Source: Phycisphaerales bacterium | GTDB taxonomy: Bacteria > Planctomycetota > Phycisphaerae > Phycisphaerales > UBA1924 | DNA length: 64,000 bases | Direction of reading: 5' to 3' | NCBI GenBank assembly: GCA_017642965.1 | Contig: JAEPOJ010000001.1 | Coordinates: forward strand, 217,303 to 281,302 | Shown here: one piece after another, positions 8,385-16,362 of the stretch | Layout: every line of letters begins with the position of its first letter | Position numbering within the stretch: the first letter of the stretch is position 1 | Notes under the pieces: model-generated | Seen by the model: the letters and a program-made list of their open reading frames with translations, nothing else | What the model was told of the DNA's origin: nothing | Database searches by the model: none | Made by a program: the position numbers and the translations under genes

Positions 8385-8747
8385 TCAGACGCCCTCGGCC
8401 CCGGGCTCCGCGATCTGGATCGAAGCGATGGCCGTGAGCATATCGGGCGCGAACTGGAAAACCTTGTTCAGGCCCGTGACCACGAGCACGCTCATGACCT
8501 CGTCGCTCACACCCGCGAGCACGAGCTGGCGCTCGCGTGCCTCGAGATTCTTGCGGAGGCGGAGCAGCTGCGCGATGTTCGACGAGTTGACATAGCTCAC
8601 CTCGTGGAAGTCCATGACCGCGTGCGGGATCGGGTCGTTCTCACCCGTCGCCTCCACGCGCTCACAGATCATGGAGAGCTCGTCGCTGAGCGCGGGCTCG
8701 TCCGCGAGGTTCGCGATCACGATGTTGTCGGACCAGTCGATGGCCAT
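8385..8747 (-). CDS. STAS-domain anti-sigma factor antagonist (RsbV/SpoIIAA-like)
   Basis: A 120-residue single STAS domain. The phosphorylation loop is MDFHEVSYVNSSNIAQLL, with the Asp, the Ser pair and the following helix in the arrangement of RsbV/SpoIIAA; one Ser (about residue 56) would be the target of a partner kinase. When unphosphorylated, such proteins bind the anti-sigma kinase and free the sigma factor. The start codon is 9 bases after the gyrA stop, so it is likely translated from the gyrA transcript. The RsbU-like phosphatase gene converges on it. This pairing suggests a partner-switch module whose kinase is elsewhere. Confidence 0.88.
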   Translation of the reverse strand: MAIDWSDNIVIANLADEPALSDELSMICERVEATGENDPIPHAVMDFHEVSYVNSSNIAQLLRLRKNLEARERQLVLAGVSDEVMSVLVVTGLNKVFQFAPDMLTAIASIQIAEPGAEGV

Positions 8748-8756
8748 AACGCGTCC

Positions 8757-11516
8757 TTACTCTGTCGCCTCGCCCGCGGCGGTACTGCCCGCCCCGGCGC
8801 TGTGCTCTTCTTCCTCAGATTCTTCGATCCGAGCCGCGGACACAACCGCGTCGCCGTCCTTAAGCCCCACGACGCGCACGCCCTGGGTTCCACGACCATA
8901 ACTCGAAATCGATGAGGCCGCCATACGAACGAGCTGCCCCTTTCGTGAAATCACGACGAGATCCTCGTCCTCACAGACACCGATCGCGGCGACGGACTTG
9001 CCATTGCGGGACGTGGACTTGATATCCGTCCGACCCTTGCCGCCACGCGACTGCGATCGCATGGGCCCCGATTCGGGGTTCACGCGGTAGTCGTCCACGG
9101 GCGTTCGCTTGCCGTAGCCGTTCTCTGTGATGGTCAGCAGGCACAGGTTCCGCTCGATGAACTCCGGGTCCGTGTGCGTGACGTCCGGGTCGTTGTCGTC
9201 GCGGACCATCGGGATCCGCATGATCCCGACGACCTCGGCCTGCTCCCGCAGCTCGATGCCCTTGACGCCAGCCGCCGAGCGTCCCATCTCACGCACGTCC
9301 TGCTCGAAGAAGCGGATCGCCATGCCGCCGCTGGTGACGAGCATCAGGTCGTCCTGCCCGGTGGTCATCCGGACGTCGAGCAGCGCGTCGTCGTCCTTGA
9401 GCCCCACCGCGATCAGGCCTGAGCGGTTCACGTTCGCGTATGCCTTGAGCGCTGTGCGCTTCACGATGCCGCCCTTGGAGACAAACGTGAGGTAGTTGCT
9501 GCCGGCCTCGAAGTCCTTGATCGCAAGGTACGCGCAGGTCCGCTCGCCCTCCTTAAGGTCGATGTAGTTGATGATCGGGCGTCCCTTGCTCGTCCGGCTC
9601 ATCTCGGGCAGCTCGTACACCTTGATCTTGAACACACGCCCCGTATCCGTGAAGCACAGCAGGTGGTCGTGCGTCGAGGCCGCGAACAGATGCTCGATGA
9701 AGTCGTCGTCCTTCGAGTCGCTGGCCTTGATGCCCTTGCCACCGCGACCCTGCGCCTGGTAGGTCTCCAGCGGGACACGCTTGACGTACCCGGAGTGCGA
9801 GATGGTTACCGCCATCTCCTGCTCCTGGATCAGCGCCTCGATATCGATGTCGCCCGCGGCGTCCTCGATGCTCGTCAGGCGATCACGCCCGAAGCGGCCC
9901 TTCATCTCCACGCAGTCCTCGACGATGATGTCGAGCACCATGCGGTGGTTGGCCAGAATCGCCTCGTAGCCCTCGATCTCCTCGATGATCGACGTGTACT
10001 CCTTCACCAGGCGCTCGATCTCGAGACCGACAAGCTGGATCAGGCGCATGCCGCCGATCGTCTCCGCCTGCACACGCGTCAGCAGCACGCCGCCGTCCGC
10101 GTCGCTCTCGCGCATCGCGTTCATCAGGCGCTGCGGGATGTCCTTGGCCGCGGGGTGCGAGGCGGGGATCGTGTAGCGACGCTCCATGAGCTTCTGGATC
10201 GCTTCCTCACGCGTCTGCGAGCTCTTGATGAGCTGGATGATCTCGTCGATGTCCACCACCGCGTAGATCATGCCCTCGAGCACGTGGGCCTTCTTCTTGG
10301 CCTCACGCAGCAGGTGACGCGTCCGCCGCTTGACCACATCGATCCGGTGATCGATGTAGCACTCGATGAGCTGCTTGAGCCCCATCGTGCGCGGCTGGCG
10401 GTTCACCAGCGCGATGTTGATGATCGAGAACGTCTGCTGCAGCGGCGTGCACTGGTAGAGCTGGTTCTCAACAACCCCCGGGTCGGCGCCCTTCTTGAGC
10501 TCGATCACAATCCGTGACTGCGCGTTGCGCCCCGACTCGTTGCGGACGTCGCTGATGTCCTTGATCCGCTCGTCCTTGACCGCCTCGACGATCTTCTCAA
10601 CGAGCGTGTTCTGCACCAGCGCGTAGGGGATCTCGTCGATGACGATCTGGTGGCGGTCCTTCTTGAACTCCTCGACGTGCACGTTGCCGCGCACAGAGAC
10701 TCGCCCTCGCCCGGTGGAGTACGCGTCGAGAATGCCCTTGCGCCCAAGGATGCGACCGCCCGTCGGGAAGTCCGGCCCCTGCACGCCGCGGTAGACAACG
10801 TTGCCGTCCTCGTCGAGCTCGTCGCGCATCAGCTCGCCCAGCTCGATCTCAGGGTTGTTCACGACGCGCACGATCGCGTCAAAGATTTCCGTCGGGTTGT
10901 GCGGTGGCAGGCTCGTCGCCATGCCCACCGCGATGCCCATGCCACCGTTGATCAGCAGGTAGGGGAACTTGCCCGGCAGCACCGTCGGCTCAAGCAGGCG
11001 GTCGTCGTAGTTGGGCGCGAAGTCGACCGTATCGAACTTGATGTCCTGCATCATGTCCACGGCCGCCGCGGTCATGCGTGCTTCTGTGTATCGCATGGCC
11101 GCCGGTGGGTCGCCGTCGATCGAGCCGAAGTTGCCTTGCGGGTCCACGACGGGGACGTTCATCTTCCACTTCTGGGCCATGCCGACCATCGTGGGGTAGA
11201 TCACCGACTCACCGTGCGGATGGTAGTTGCCCGAGGTGTCGCCACAGATCTTGGCACACTTGAGGTGCTTCTTGCTGGGACGCAGGTTCAGGTCGTTCAT
11301 CGCGACGAGGATGCGCCGCTGCGAGGGCTTGAGCCCGTCACGCACGTCGGGGAGCGCACGGTCCATGATCGTGCTCATCGCGTACGTCAGGTACGAATCC
11401 TGCAGCTCACGCTCGATCATCAGATCGACGGCTTTCAGTTCGACGGGGCTATCGGATTGATCGGGCGTCGAGGCACCCTCTTCAGGGGTGCCGTCGGCGT
11501 CGAAATGATCACTCAT
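8757..11516 (-). CDS. gyrA: DNA gyrase subunit A
   Basis: A 919-residue subunit of the type IIA topoisomerase that cuts and rejoins DNA; it works with GyrB. The catalytic Tyr is in [10 protein letters not shown]. The quinolone-pocket segment reads [13 protein letters not shown]: Ser83 (E. coli numbering) is kept, Asp82 is Glu and Asp87 is Pro. The C-terminal beta-pinwheel has a GyrA box, QGRGGKG, which marks gyrase rather than topoisomerase IV, and a second degenerate blade motif SRGGKGRTD. The tail is acidic (EESEEEEHS). The start is fixed by GGAG 8 bases upstream. A -10 element and an upstream terminator mark its own transcription unit; STAS follows 9 bases after the stop. Confidence 0.97.
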   Translation of the reverse strand: MSDHFDADGTPEEGASTPDQSDSPVELKAVDLMIERELQDSYLTYAMSTIMDRALPDVRDGLKPSQRRILVAMNDLNLRPSKKHLKCAKICGDTSGNYHPHGESVIYPTMVGMAQKWKMNVPVVDPQGNFGSIDGDPPAAMRYTEARMTAAAVDMMQDIKFDTVDFAPNYDDRLLEPTVLPGKFPYLLINGGMGIAVGMATSLPPHNPTEIFDAIVRVVNNPEIELGELMRDELDEDGNVVYRGVQGPDFPTGGRILGRKGILDAYSTGRGRVSVRGNVHVEEFKKDRHQIVIDEIPYALVQNTLVEKIVEAVKDERIKDISDVRNESGRNAQSRIVIELKKGADPGVVENQLYQCTPLQQTFSIINIALVNRQPRTMGLKQLIECYIDHRIDVVKRRTRHLLREAKKKAHVLEGMIYAVVDIDEIIQLIKSSQTREEAIQKLMERRYTIPASHPAAKDIPQRLMNAMRESDADGGVLLTRVQAETIGGMRLIQLVGLEIERLVKEYTSIIEEIEGYEAILANHRMVLDIIVEDCVEMKGRFGRDRLTSIEDAAGDIDIEALIQEQEMAVTISHSGYVKRVPLETYQAQGRGGKGIKASDSKDDDFIEHLFAASTHDHLLCFTDTGRVFKIKVYELPEMSRTSKGRPIINYIDLKEGERTCAYLAIKDFEAGSNYLTFVSKGGIVKRTALKAYANVNRSGLIAVGLKDDDALLDVRMTTGQDDLMLVTSGGMAIRFFEQDVREMGRSAAGVKGIELREQAEVVGIMRIPMVRDDNDPDVTHTDPEFIERNLCLLTITENGYGKRTPVDDYRVNPESGPMRSQSRGGKGRTDIKSTSRNGKSVAAIGVCEDEDLVVISRKGQLVRMAASSISSYGRGTQGVRVVGLKDGDAVVSAARIEESEEEEHSAGAGSTAAGEATE

Positions 11517-11598
11517 GCAGGGTCTCCGCGCGGGTCAGTTGCCGCGCCGGATGCCCACTCACGAAGGCTACTGCGGAAGGGACATCCGGCATGCTTCT

Positions 11599-11604
11599 AT
11601 TGTA
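11599..11604 (-). promoter_or_regulatory. Probable -10 element of the gyrA promoter
   Basis: On the minus strand this reads TACAAT, 83 bases upstream of the gyrA ATG and just downstream of the terminator that closes the preceding gene. No clear -35 is visible, because that position falls in the terminator tail. Confidence 0.45.
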
Positions 11605-11615
11605 GGCGCAGCGGC

Positions 11616-11660
11616 AAAAAACCGCTCCGGATAGGCGCTCTTTTCAGGCGCAATTATCCG
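11616..11660 (-). terminator. Intrinsic terminator between the 610-residue secreted protein gene and gyrA
   Basis: On the minus strand CGGATA pairs with TATCCG (11628-11660), with an inner GCGC/GCGC stem. Six bases later comes a run of six T (complement of A at 11616-11621). It ends transcripts of the upstream minus-strand gene before gyrA. Confidence 0.6.
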
Positions 11661-11686
11661 CGATTTCAGGCACGTAAGGCCGGTTT

Positions 11687-13519
11687 TCAACGCTCCATGA
11701 GCGACTCGAAGCTCGCACCCGTTTCCGTGAGCATCAGCAGCGCCATCGCGCTGGATTCGATGGGCATCCGCTGGTCCCAAAGCGCCATGCGAACACCCCA
11801 GTCGGCACCCTCCGCATCGGCGAACATGTGCATCGTCTCACCCTCCGCGATCAGCTGACGAACGAAGCGGATCGAGTCCACAAGTCGAGTGATCTCCCCG
11901 GGCACGTCACCGGACGCGATCGTGCCGGGCGTGATCCGCTCGTCGCCGAGCATCGTCGCGATCCCGGCGAGCGGGCGCAGGCACGACCAGCTCGGAAGCG
12001 GCGCACTGGAGCGTGTGAACACAATGCCGCCAGCCAGATCGCGGTCGATCCATTCCAGATCGGTCCTGCGGAGCTGATGCTCCCAGACCAGCGAGCGCAT
12101 CTGACGCAGCGCAGCGCTCGATGAAAGCTCCGCATCGCCCGCCACGTGCTCCATCTGAGCCCAGACGAGGAACGGCATCTGCGACACCAGCAGCTCCGTT
12201 GGAGTGTCAAGATAAACCCGAGCGATCGCTGCCTCGGTCAGCGACGTCCGGTCACGGGGGTCGAGCTTGGAGCTCACCGCCAACGCGTGCGCCACCAGCC
12301 CATGCGCGGCCGCAGGGATGATGGGGTCGAAGCCGCCGTCTTCCGCGTACACCGTATCCAGCGTCGCCAGGCTGTTCACCCGCAGCTCATTCAGGTCCTC
12401 GTCCCCGAGTATCAGCTCAAGCGGGATCTCCGAGAGCGCGATCAGCGCCATACACGCGGAGAGCGGATCATCCCACGGGGTGATTTCCTCGCGTTCCACC
12501 ATCGCGAGCTCACGGAGAACATCGCGCCCCGCGAGCACCGCGTCGCGTTCCTGCTGCGATGAGGCGTCGCTGCCGTAGCGGAGCAACGCGTACGCCCCGA
12601 GTGCCTGCTCAAACGCGCCGGCAAATGGGGATTCAACCTTGCCAGTCACGGGGTCCAGCGTGCCCATGAAGCCGTAGTCTTCGACGCCTTCCCAACGCCG
12701 CCCCATGAGGTGCGAAGCGATGCGATCGCTCATGCTTGAGATCGCCCGGACCGAGATCTCGCTCGAATCGACCGCGCGCCCCCCACGATCGAGAAACACG
12801 CCCCCGAGACCAGGTGCCGGCTGGGCGATGCTCATCGGCACCCAGCGGTAGAACGTGTACCCCTGCTCGCTCAGCTCCACGGGTGACTGCATGACGATCC
12901 CGCTGTCCTCCGACAGCGTCAGCGAGAGCGCCGCGGCCGTCCGTGCCGGGTCGCCACGACGGAGCAGGATCGACTCCGCCCCCACCGCGTCGGCCCGATC
13001 GCCCAGGCGGACCGCGAAGCCCACAGAGCCCGGGCTGTACCCGAAGCCCGGCAGCGAGAGCTCGTTGGGCGACACCGGGACCAGCTCGTCACCGAGTTCC
13101 ACCGTGATAATGATCCGCTCGGAGAGCTCGCGGATAAACGCCTCCCACATCGCGTCGCGGTCCTGTGTCAGCTTCGCGTTCGCGCCGTTGAGCGCTTCGC
13201 TGGTCGCCTGCCAAACGAGCCCGGGGTCCGGATCCGCCGACGCCGCGGCGCCACGCCCGAAAACCCGCCCGTCCAAGCGGAGCGTGACCACCACCGCGCT
13301 CAGCGGCTCACTCTGGGATTCGGGCGAGTCGACGCTGGGGACATCCCAGTCGCGGACCCAGCCCTCGACCTGCTCGAAGATTTCGAGCCCCTTGGCGGCC
13401 TCGATTGTCGGCTGGGCCGCGTGAGCCCGCTTCGCAAAGCACGAGCAAAGCAGCAGGGCCGCGATCGCGGTCATGGTTATCGGTCGGGTTCGAGCAGATC
13501 CGGCGTGTGTTTCAATCAT
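11687..13519 (-). CDS. Large secreted protein of unknown function
   Basis: A 610-residue protein. The chosen ATG (13519) gives a positively charged N-region followed by ITMTAIAALLLCSCFAKRAHAAQ, a signal peptide with an AHA-A cleavage site; the frame remains open upstream but that part is intergenic-like. The first half of the mature protein is mixed alpha/beta (VVTLRLDGRVFGRG, ITVELGDELVPVSP). The second half has helical repeats with GAYALLRYGS, PLSACMALIALSEIPLE, GGFDPIIPAAAHGLVAHAL, reminiscent of alpha/alpha-toroid proteins such as squalene-hopene cyclase-like or prenyltransferase-like repeats, but I see no DDTA or QxxxxW motif. No enzyme can be assigned. It is followed by a terminator and is transcribed alone. 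Confidence 0.75.
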   Translation of the reverse strand: MIETHAGSARTRPITMTAIAALLLCSCFAKRAHAAQPTIEAAKGLEIFEQVEGWVRDWDVPSVDSPESQSEPLSAVVVTLRLDGRVFGRGAAASADPDPGLVWQATSEALNGANAKLTQDRDAMWEAFIRELSERIIITVELGDELVPVSPNELSLPGFGYSPGSVGFAVRLGDRADAVGAESILLRRGDPARTAAALSLTLSEDSGIVMQSPVELSEQGYTFYRWVPMSIAQPAPGLGGVFLDRGGRAVDSSEISVRAISSMSDRIASHLMGRRWEGVEDYGFMGTLDPVTGKVESPFAGAFEQALGAYALLRYGSDASSQQERDAVLAGRDVLRELAMVEREEITPWDDPLSACMALIALSEIPLELILGDEDLNELRVNSLATLDTVYAEDGGFDPIIPAAAHGLVAHALAVSSKLDPRDRTSLTEAAIARVYLDTPTELLVSQMPFLVWAQMEHVAGDAELSSSAALRQMRSLVWEHQLRRTDLEWIDRDLAGGIVFTRSSAPLPSWSCLRPLAGIATMLGDERITPGTIASGDVPGEITRLVDSIRFVRQLIAEGETMHMFADAEGADWGVRMALWDQRMPIESSAMALLMLTETGASFESLMER

Positions 13520-13699
13520 CAGTGTTGACTCCCACTGTGGTATTCGTGCAACATGTTGCGTGGGATCCACACGCCGAACCGCCCTGACACACCCAAAAGC
13601 GGGTTTGGTGCCCCGGGAGCGTGGATCCAGCGTGCGGATCAGGGTTTGGCACGCGGGTTGTATATCTCTGGGTGACAACTGAAAACAGGAGCAACTCCC

Positions 13700-13789
13700 A
13701 TGGCCACAATGCAAGAACTCGTCGTAATGACCGCTGTCCGCCGTCGCATCCTGGTGCTCACCCTGCTGAGCTTCGTCGCGATGTGCTAA
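13700..13789 (+). CDS. Candidate 29-residue small hydrophobic protein ending in Cys
   Basis: A short frame MATMQELVVMTAVRRRILVL... of 29 codons with AGGAG 9 bases before the ATG. After a basic patch (RRR) the last 14 residues are hydrophobic and the final residue is Cys, followed by TAA. This could be a tiny membrane protein or a leader peptide. The surrounding 500 bases hold no larger gene. The only support is the ribosome site and the arrangement of charges, so it may be chance. Confidence 0.35.
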   Translation: MATMQELVVMTAVRRRILVLTLLSFVAMC

Positions 13790-13965
13790 GCCGCACACCC
13801 ACACACAGAGCATAGCAAGCTCAACCAGCTCAACCGGTTCGGACGCGAGTGTGTGTGTTGTGGGCGTCCGAGCCCCGTTCCCTTCAGCGATGCAAGACGC
13901 TCCACCACGACCCGATCGTGCGTGTCCCCATCAAAGAGTACCGTCCGCATCCCTGGGAATACAAA
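13790..13965. other. Intergenic stretch with a hairpin
   Basis: Between the 29-codon frame and the rpsA terminator there is no convincing gene. CGGACGC and GCGTCCG (13846-13876) can pair around a GT-rich loop. The short direct repeat AGCTCAACC also occurs twice near 13820. Confidence 0.4.
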
Positions 13966-13999
13966 AGACGCCCCGACCTGGTCCTCGGTCGGGGCGTCT
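13966..13999 (-). terminator. Intrinsic terminator of rpsA
   Basis: Perfect 13-bp arms AGACGCCCCGACC and GGTCGGGGCGTCT flank an 8-base loop. On the minus strand the stem is followed by TTTTG. It lies 33 bases after the rpsA stop. Confidence 0.85.
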
Positions 14000-14031
14000 G
14001 CGGTTTTGCACTCAATCAAGCTGCTGCTTGT

Positions 14032-15822
14032 TTAGAGCTCGATCTTGTCGGTACCCATGGAGCCGTGGTCGTCCATGCCGCCACGCGATGGGAGATCCAT
14101 CCCGCCGCCGAAGCCGCCCGAGCCGCCGCTGGTGTCGCCGCCGCCAGAGCCGCCCTCGCCGCCGGTCGCGTCGCCCCACTGGGCACGCTTGAGCGAGAGG
14201 CCGATCTTGCGATCGTCGATGTCCACGCGGAGGATCTTGACGTCGATCTCCTCGCCAACGGACACGACGTCCTGCGGGTTCTCGACCTTGTGATCCGCGA
14301 GCTCGGAGATGTGCAGCAAGCCCTCGAGATCGTCCTCAAGCTCGACGAAGACGCCGAAGTTGGTGATCTTGGTGACCGCACCACGCACGACCATGCCGGG
14401 CTGGTAGGCGCCGGGGATCGCGTCGACCCAGGGGTCCTCGGTGAGCTGCTTGACGCCCAGCGAGATGCGCTGCTTGTCGCGATCGACATCGAGCACCACG
14501 CACTGAACCTCGTCGCCCTTCTTGTAGAGCTCGTTGGGGTGCGTGACCTTCTTGGTCCACGACATGTCGCTGATGTGCAGCAGGCCGTCGATGCCCGGCT
14601 CGATCTCCACGAACGCGCCGTAGTTGGCGAGGTTGCGGATGGTGCCGGTGATGATCGTCCCATTGGGGTACTTCTCGCTGACGAGCTCCCAGGGGTTGAC
14701 CTCGGTCTGCTTCATGCCCAGCGAGATCTCCTGCTTGTTCTTGTCGATCTCGAGCACAACAACCTCGATCTCGTCGCCGGGGTTGACGATCTCGCTCGGG
14801 TGGTTGACGCGACGCGTCCACGACATCTCGGAGATGTGCACCAGGCCCTCGATGCCGTCCTCCAGGCGAATGAAGGCGCCGTAGGACATGATGTTGACGA
14901 CCTCGCCCTTGACGCGAGCGCCGACCGGGTACTTGCCCTCGATCTCTTCCCACGGGGACGACTCGGTCTGCTTGAGACCCAGCGCGATCTTCTCCTTGTC
15001 GTGGTCGATGTTGAGCACCTTGACCTCGACCTTGTCGTCGATCTTGAGCAGCTCGCTCGGGTGGTTGATGCGACCCCACGACATGTCGGTGATGTGCAGG
15101 AGCCCATCGATGCCGCCCAGGTCGACGAACGCGCCGAAGTCGGCGATGTTCTTGACCGTGCCGGTGACAACCTGTCCCTCTTCGAGGTTCGACATGAGGT
15201 GCTGCTTGGCCGCCGAACGCTCGCGCTCAACGAGCTTACGACGCGAGATGACGATGTTGCGTCGTTCGGTATCGATCTTGAGGATCTCGGCGCGGACCTT
15301 GCGGCCGATGAACTCGTCGAGGTTGTGCGGGCGACGGATGTCGACCTGCGATGCGGGGAGGAAGACCGGCACGCCGATGTCGACGAGCAGGCCGCCCTTG
15401 ATCTTGCGCATCACGGTGCCCTCAACGATGTCCTCTTCCTTCGTGGTGTCCACGATGCGCTGCCACGCGATCTGGCGATCGGCCTTGCGCTTGGAGAGCT
15501 CGATGAGCCCCTCGTTGCCTTCGAGCGATTCGAGCAGGACGTCGACCTCGTCACCGATCTTGAGATCGGTCATCGAGGCGAACTCCTCGCGCGGGATCAG
15601 CCCCTCGCTCTTGAGCCCAACCTCGACGACGACGTCGTCGCCCGCGAATCCGATGATCTTGCCCTTGATGAGCTTGCCGGGCTTGAGGTCGCTCGCCTGG
15701 TCCGAAAGGATCGAGTCCATCCGGTTGTCCGCGTTGGCGGTATCGCCAAACGCCTCATCGAGCAGCTGCTGTGTTTCATCGTCAGCGATACCCAGCGACG
15801 CGATCAGGTTCTCGTCGATCAT
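14032..15822 (-). CDS. rpsA: 30S ribosomal protein S1
   Basis: A 596-residue S1 that helps mRNA bind the 30S subunit. Six S1 (OB-fold) repeats are visible, with the repeating pattern G-x-V-x(4)-YGAFV...GxxGLLHISDMSW...V-x-VxxxDxxKxRISLGxKQ. The first two are diverged, as in all S1 proteins; repeats 3-6 are close to consensus. The last 50 residues are Gly-rich and acidic (GGEGGSGGGDTSGG) and end in TDKIEL, a tail I associate with planctomycete S1 but cannot verify. ATG 15822 is preceded by GGAAGGAAG. The open frame continues 48 codons upstream into a structured leader, which I treat as untranslated. The gene is monocistronic with its own terminator. Confidence 0.96.
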   Translation of the reverse strand: MIDENLIASLGIADDETQQLLDEAFGDTANADNRMDSILSDQASDLKPGKLIKGKIIGFAGDDVVVEVGLKSEGLIPREEFASMTDLKIGDEVDVLLESLEGNEGLIELSKRKADRQIAWQRIVDTTKEEDIVEGTVMRKIKGGLLVDIGVPVFLPASQVDIRRPHNLDEFIGRKVRAEILKIDTERRNIVISRRKLVERERSAAKQHLMSNLEEGQVVTGTVKNIADFGAFVDLGGIDGLLHITDMSWGRINHPSELLKIDDKVEVKVLNIDHDKEKIALGLKQTESSPWEEIEGKYPVGARVKGEVVNIMSYGAFIRLEDGIEGLVHISEMSWTRRVNHPSEIVNPGDEIEVVVLEIDKNKQEISLGMKQTEVNPWELVSEKYPNGTIITGTIRNLANYGAFVEIEPGIDGLLHISDMSWTKKVTHPNELYKKGDEVQCVVLDVDRDKQRISLGVKQLTEDPWVDAIPGAYQPGMVVRGAVTKITNFGVFVELEDDLEGLLHISELADHKVENPQDVVSVGEEIDVKILRVDIDDRKIGLSLKRAQWGDATGGEGGSGGGDTSGGSGGFGGGMDLPSRGGMDDHGSMGTDKIEL

Positions 15823-15971
15823 GCGTTGTTCTTCCTTCCATACGCCTGCGCGTATCACGAGAGCGCTCCCGCGTTCAGGCCCGGCCAAGCCCAACGCGTG
15901 TGCCCTCGCACCGAGTCGCCCAGCGGGCTCGTCGGCTGCACCCCTCGGGGTGCGTCTGAGGTCCAATCTCG

Positions 15972-16059
15972 CCCGGGCTCAGGACCATCCTGAGCACCGG
16001 ATCGGCCGGTCCCATGCAATCTCATGGGAAAGGAAGGATAGATCTGATCCTTGCCCGGG
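15972..16059 (-). ncRNA. Multi-hairpin junction in the rpsA leader (candidate cis-regulatory RNA)
   Basis: Four perfect hairpins sit side by side and are enclosed by a fifth helix. CCCGGG 15972-15977 can pair with CCCGGG 16054-16059. Inside are GCTCAGGA/TCCTGAGC (15977-15995), ACCGG/CCGGT (15996-16010), CCCATG/CATGGG (16011-16028) and AAGGAT/ATCCTT (16034-16052). Nearly every base is in a helix or short loop. Another hairpin, GCACCCC/GGGGTGC, is at 15938-15953. The element is 150-240 bases upstream of the rpsA ATG and on the far side of the probable gdhA promoter, so it most likely belongs to the rpsA transcript. Strand cannot be proven, because the arms are symmetrical. Confidence 0.5.
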
Positions 16060-16123
16060 AAAAGCCTCAATCTCAAGGATTTACAGAGTCATCACACCCA
16101 GACCCCGCCACATTGGTCACACA

Positions 16124-16134
16124 GTCACAATTCC
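16124..16134 (-). promoter_or_regulatory. 11-bp element shared with the rplK upstream region
   Basis: The minus strand reads GGAATTGTGAC. The same 11 bases occur at 33964-33974 upstream of rplK, also on the minus strand. It could include a -35 (TTGTGA) but no good -10 follows at either site. Confidence 0.35.
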
Positions 16135-16220
16135 GTCGATAATCCATCCCTGAAAATACTTTCCGCCGGATCACTGGTTGGGCTTGTTCCGCCATGTCGG
16201 ATACCATCTAGACCTGCACT

Positions 16221-16340
16221 CGGCTTTATTGGGAAGCCGGGCACCCGCCCCTGAGCAGCAGAGCGGGTGGCTCATCCCCTTTAATTGAGGGGTCTCGAGA
16301 GTTGCGTGTGCTGCGATCGAAAAGGCGGACCCCTCCGCCT
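16221..16340 (+). promoter_or_regulatory. Structured 5' leader of gdhA with four consecutive hairpins
   Basis: CGGCTT/AAGCCG (16221-16239), CACCCGC/GCGGGTG (16242-16269), CCCCT/AGGGG (16276-16292) and AGGCGGA/TCCGCCT (16323-16340) follow one another. The last stem ends 22 bases before the ATG. GATAAT (16138-16143) and AATACT (16155-16160) are possible -10 elements upstream, which would give a leader of roughly 200 bases. I could not match it to a known riboswitch class. Confidence 0.4.
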
Positions 16341-16362
16341 CCATTTGAACGGGTGCATAAGC

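Noticed and set aside
13786-14019. 77-codon minus-strand frame downstream of rpsA
   Set aside because: It would be translated through the rpsA terminator and has no ribosome site.
13820-14030. tRNA- or tmRNA-like sequence near the rpsA terminator
   Set aside because: No cloverleaf, T-loop or CCA end could be drawn; only simple hairpins.
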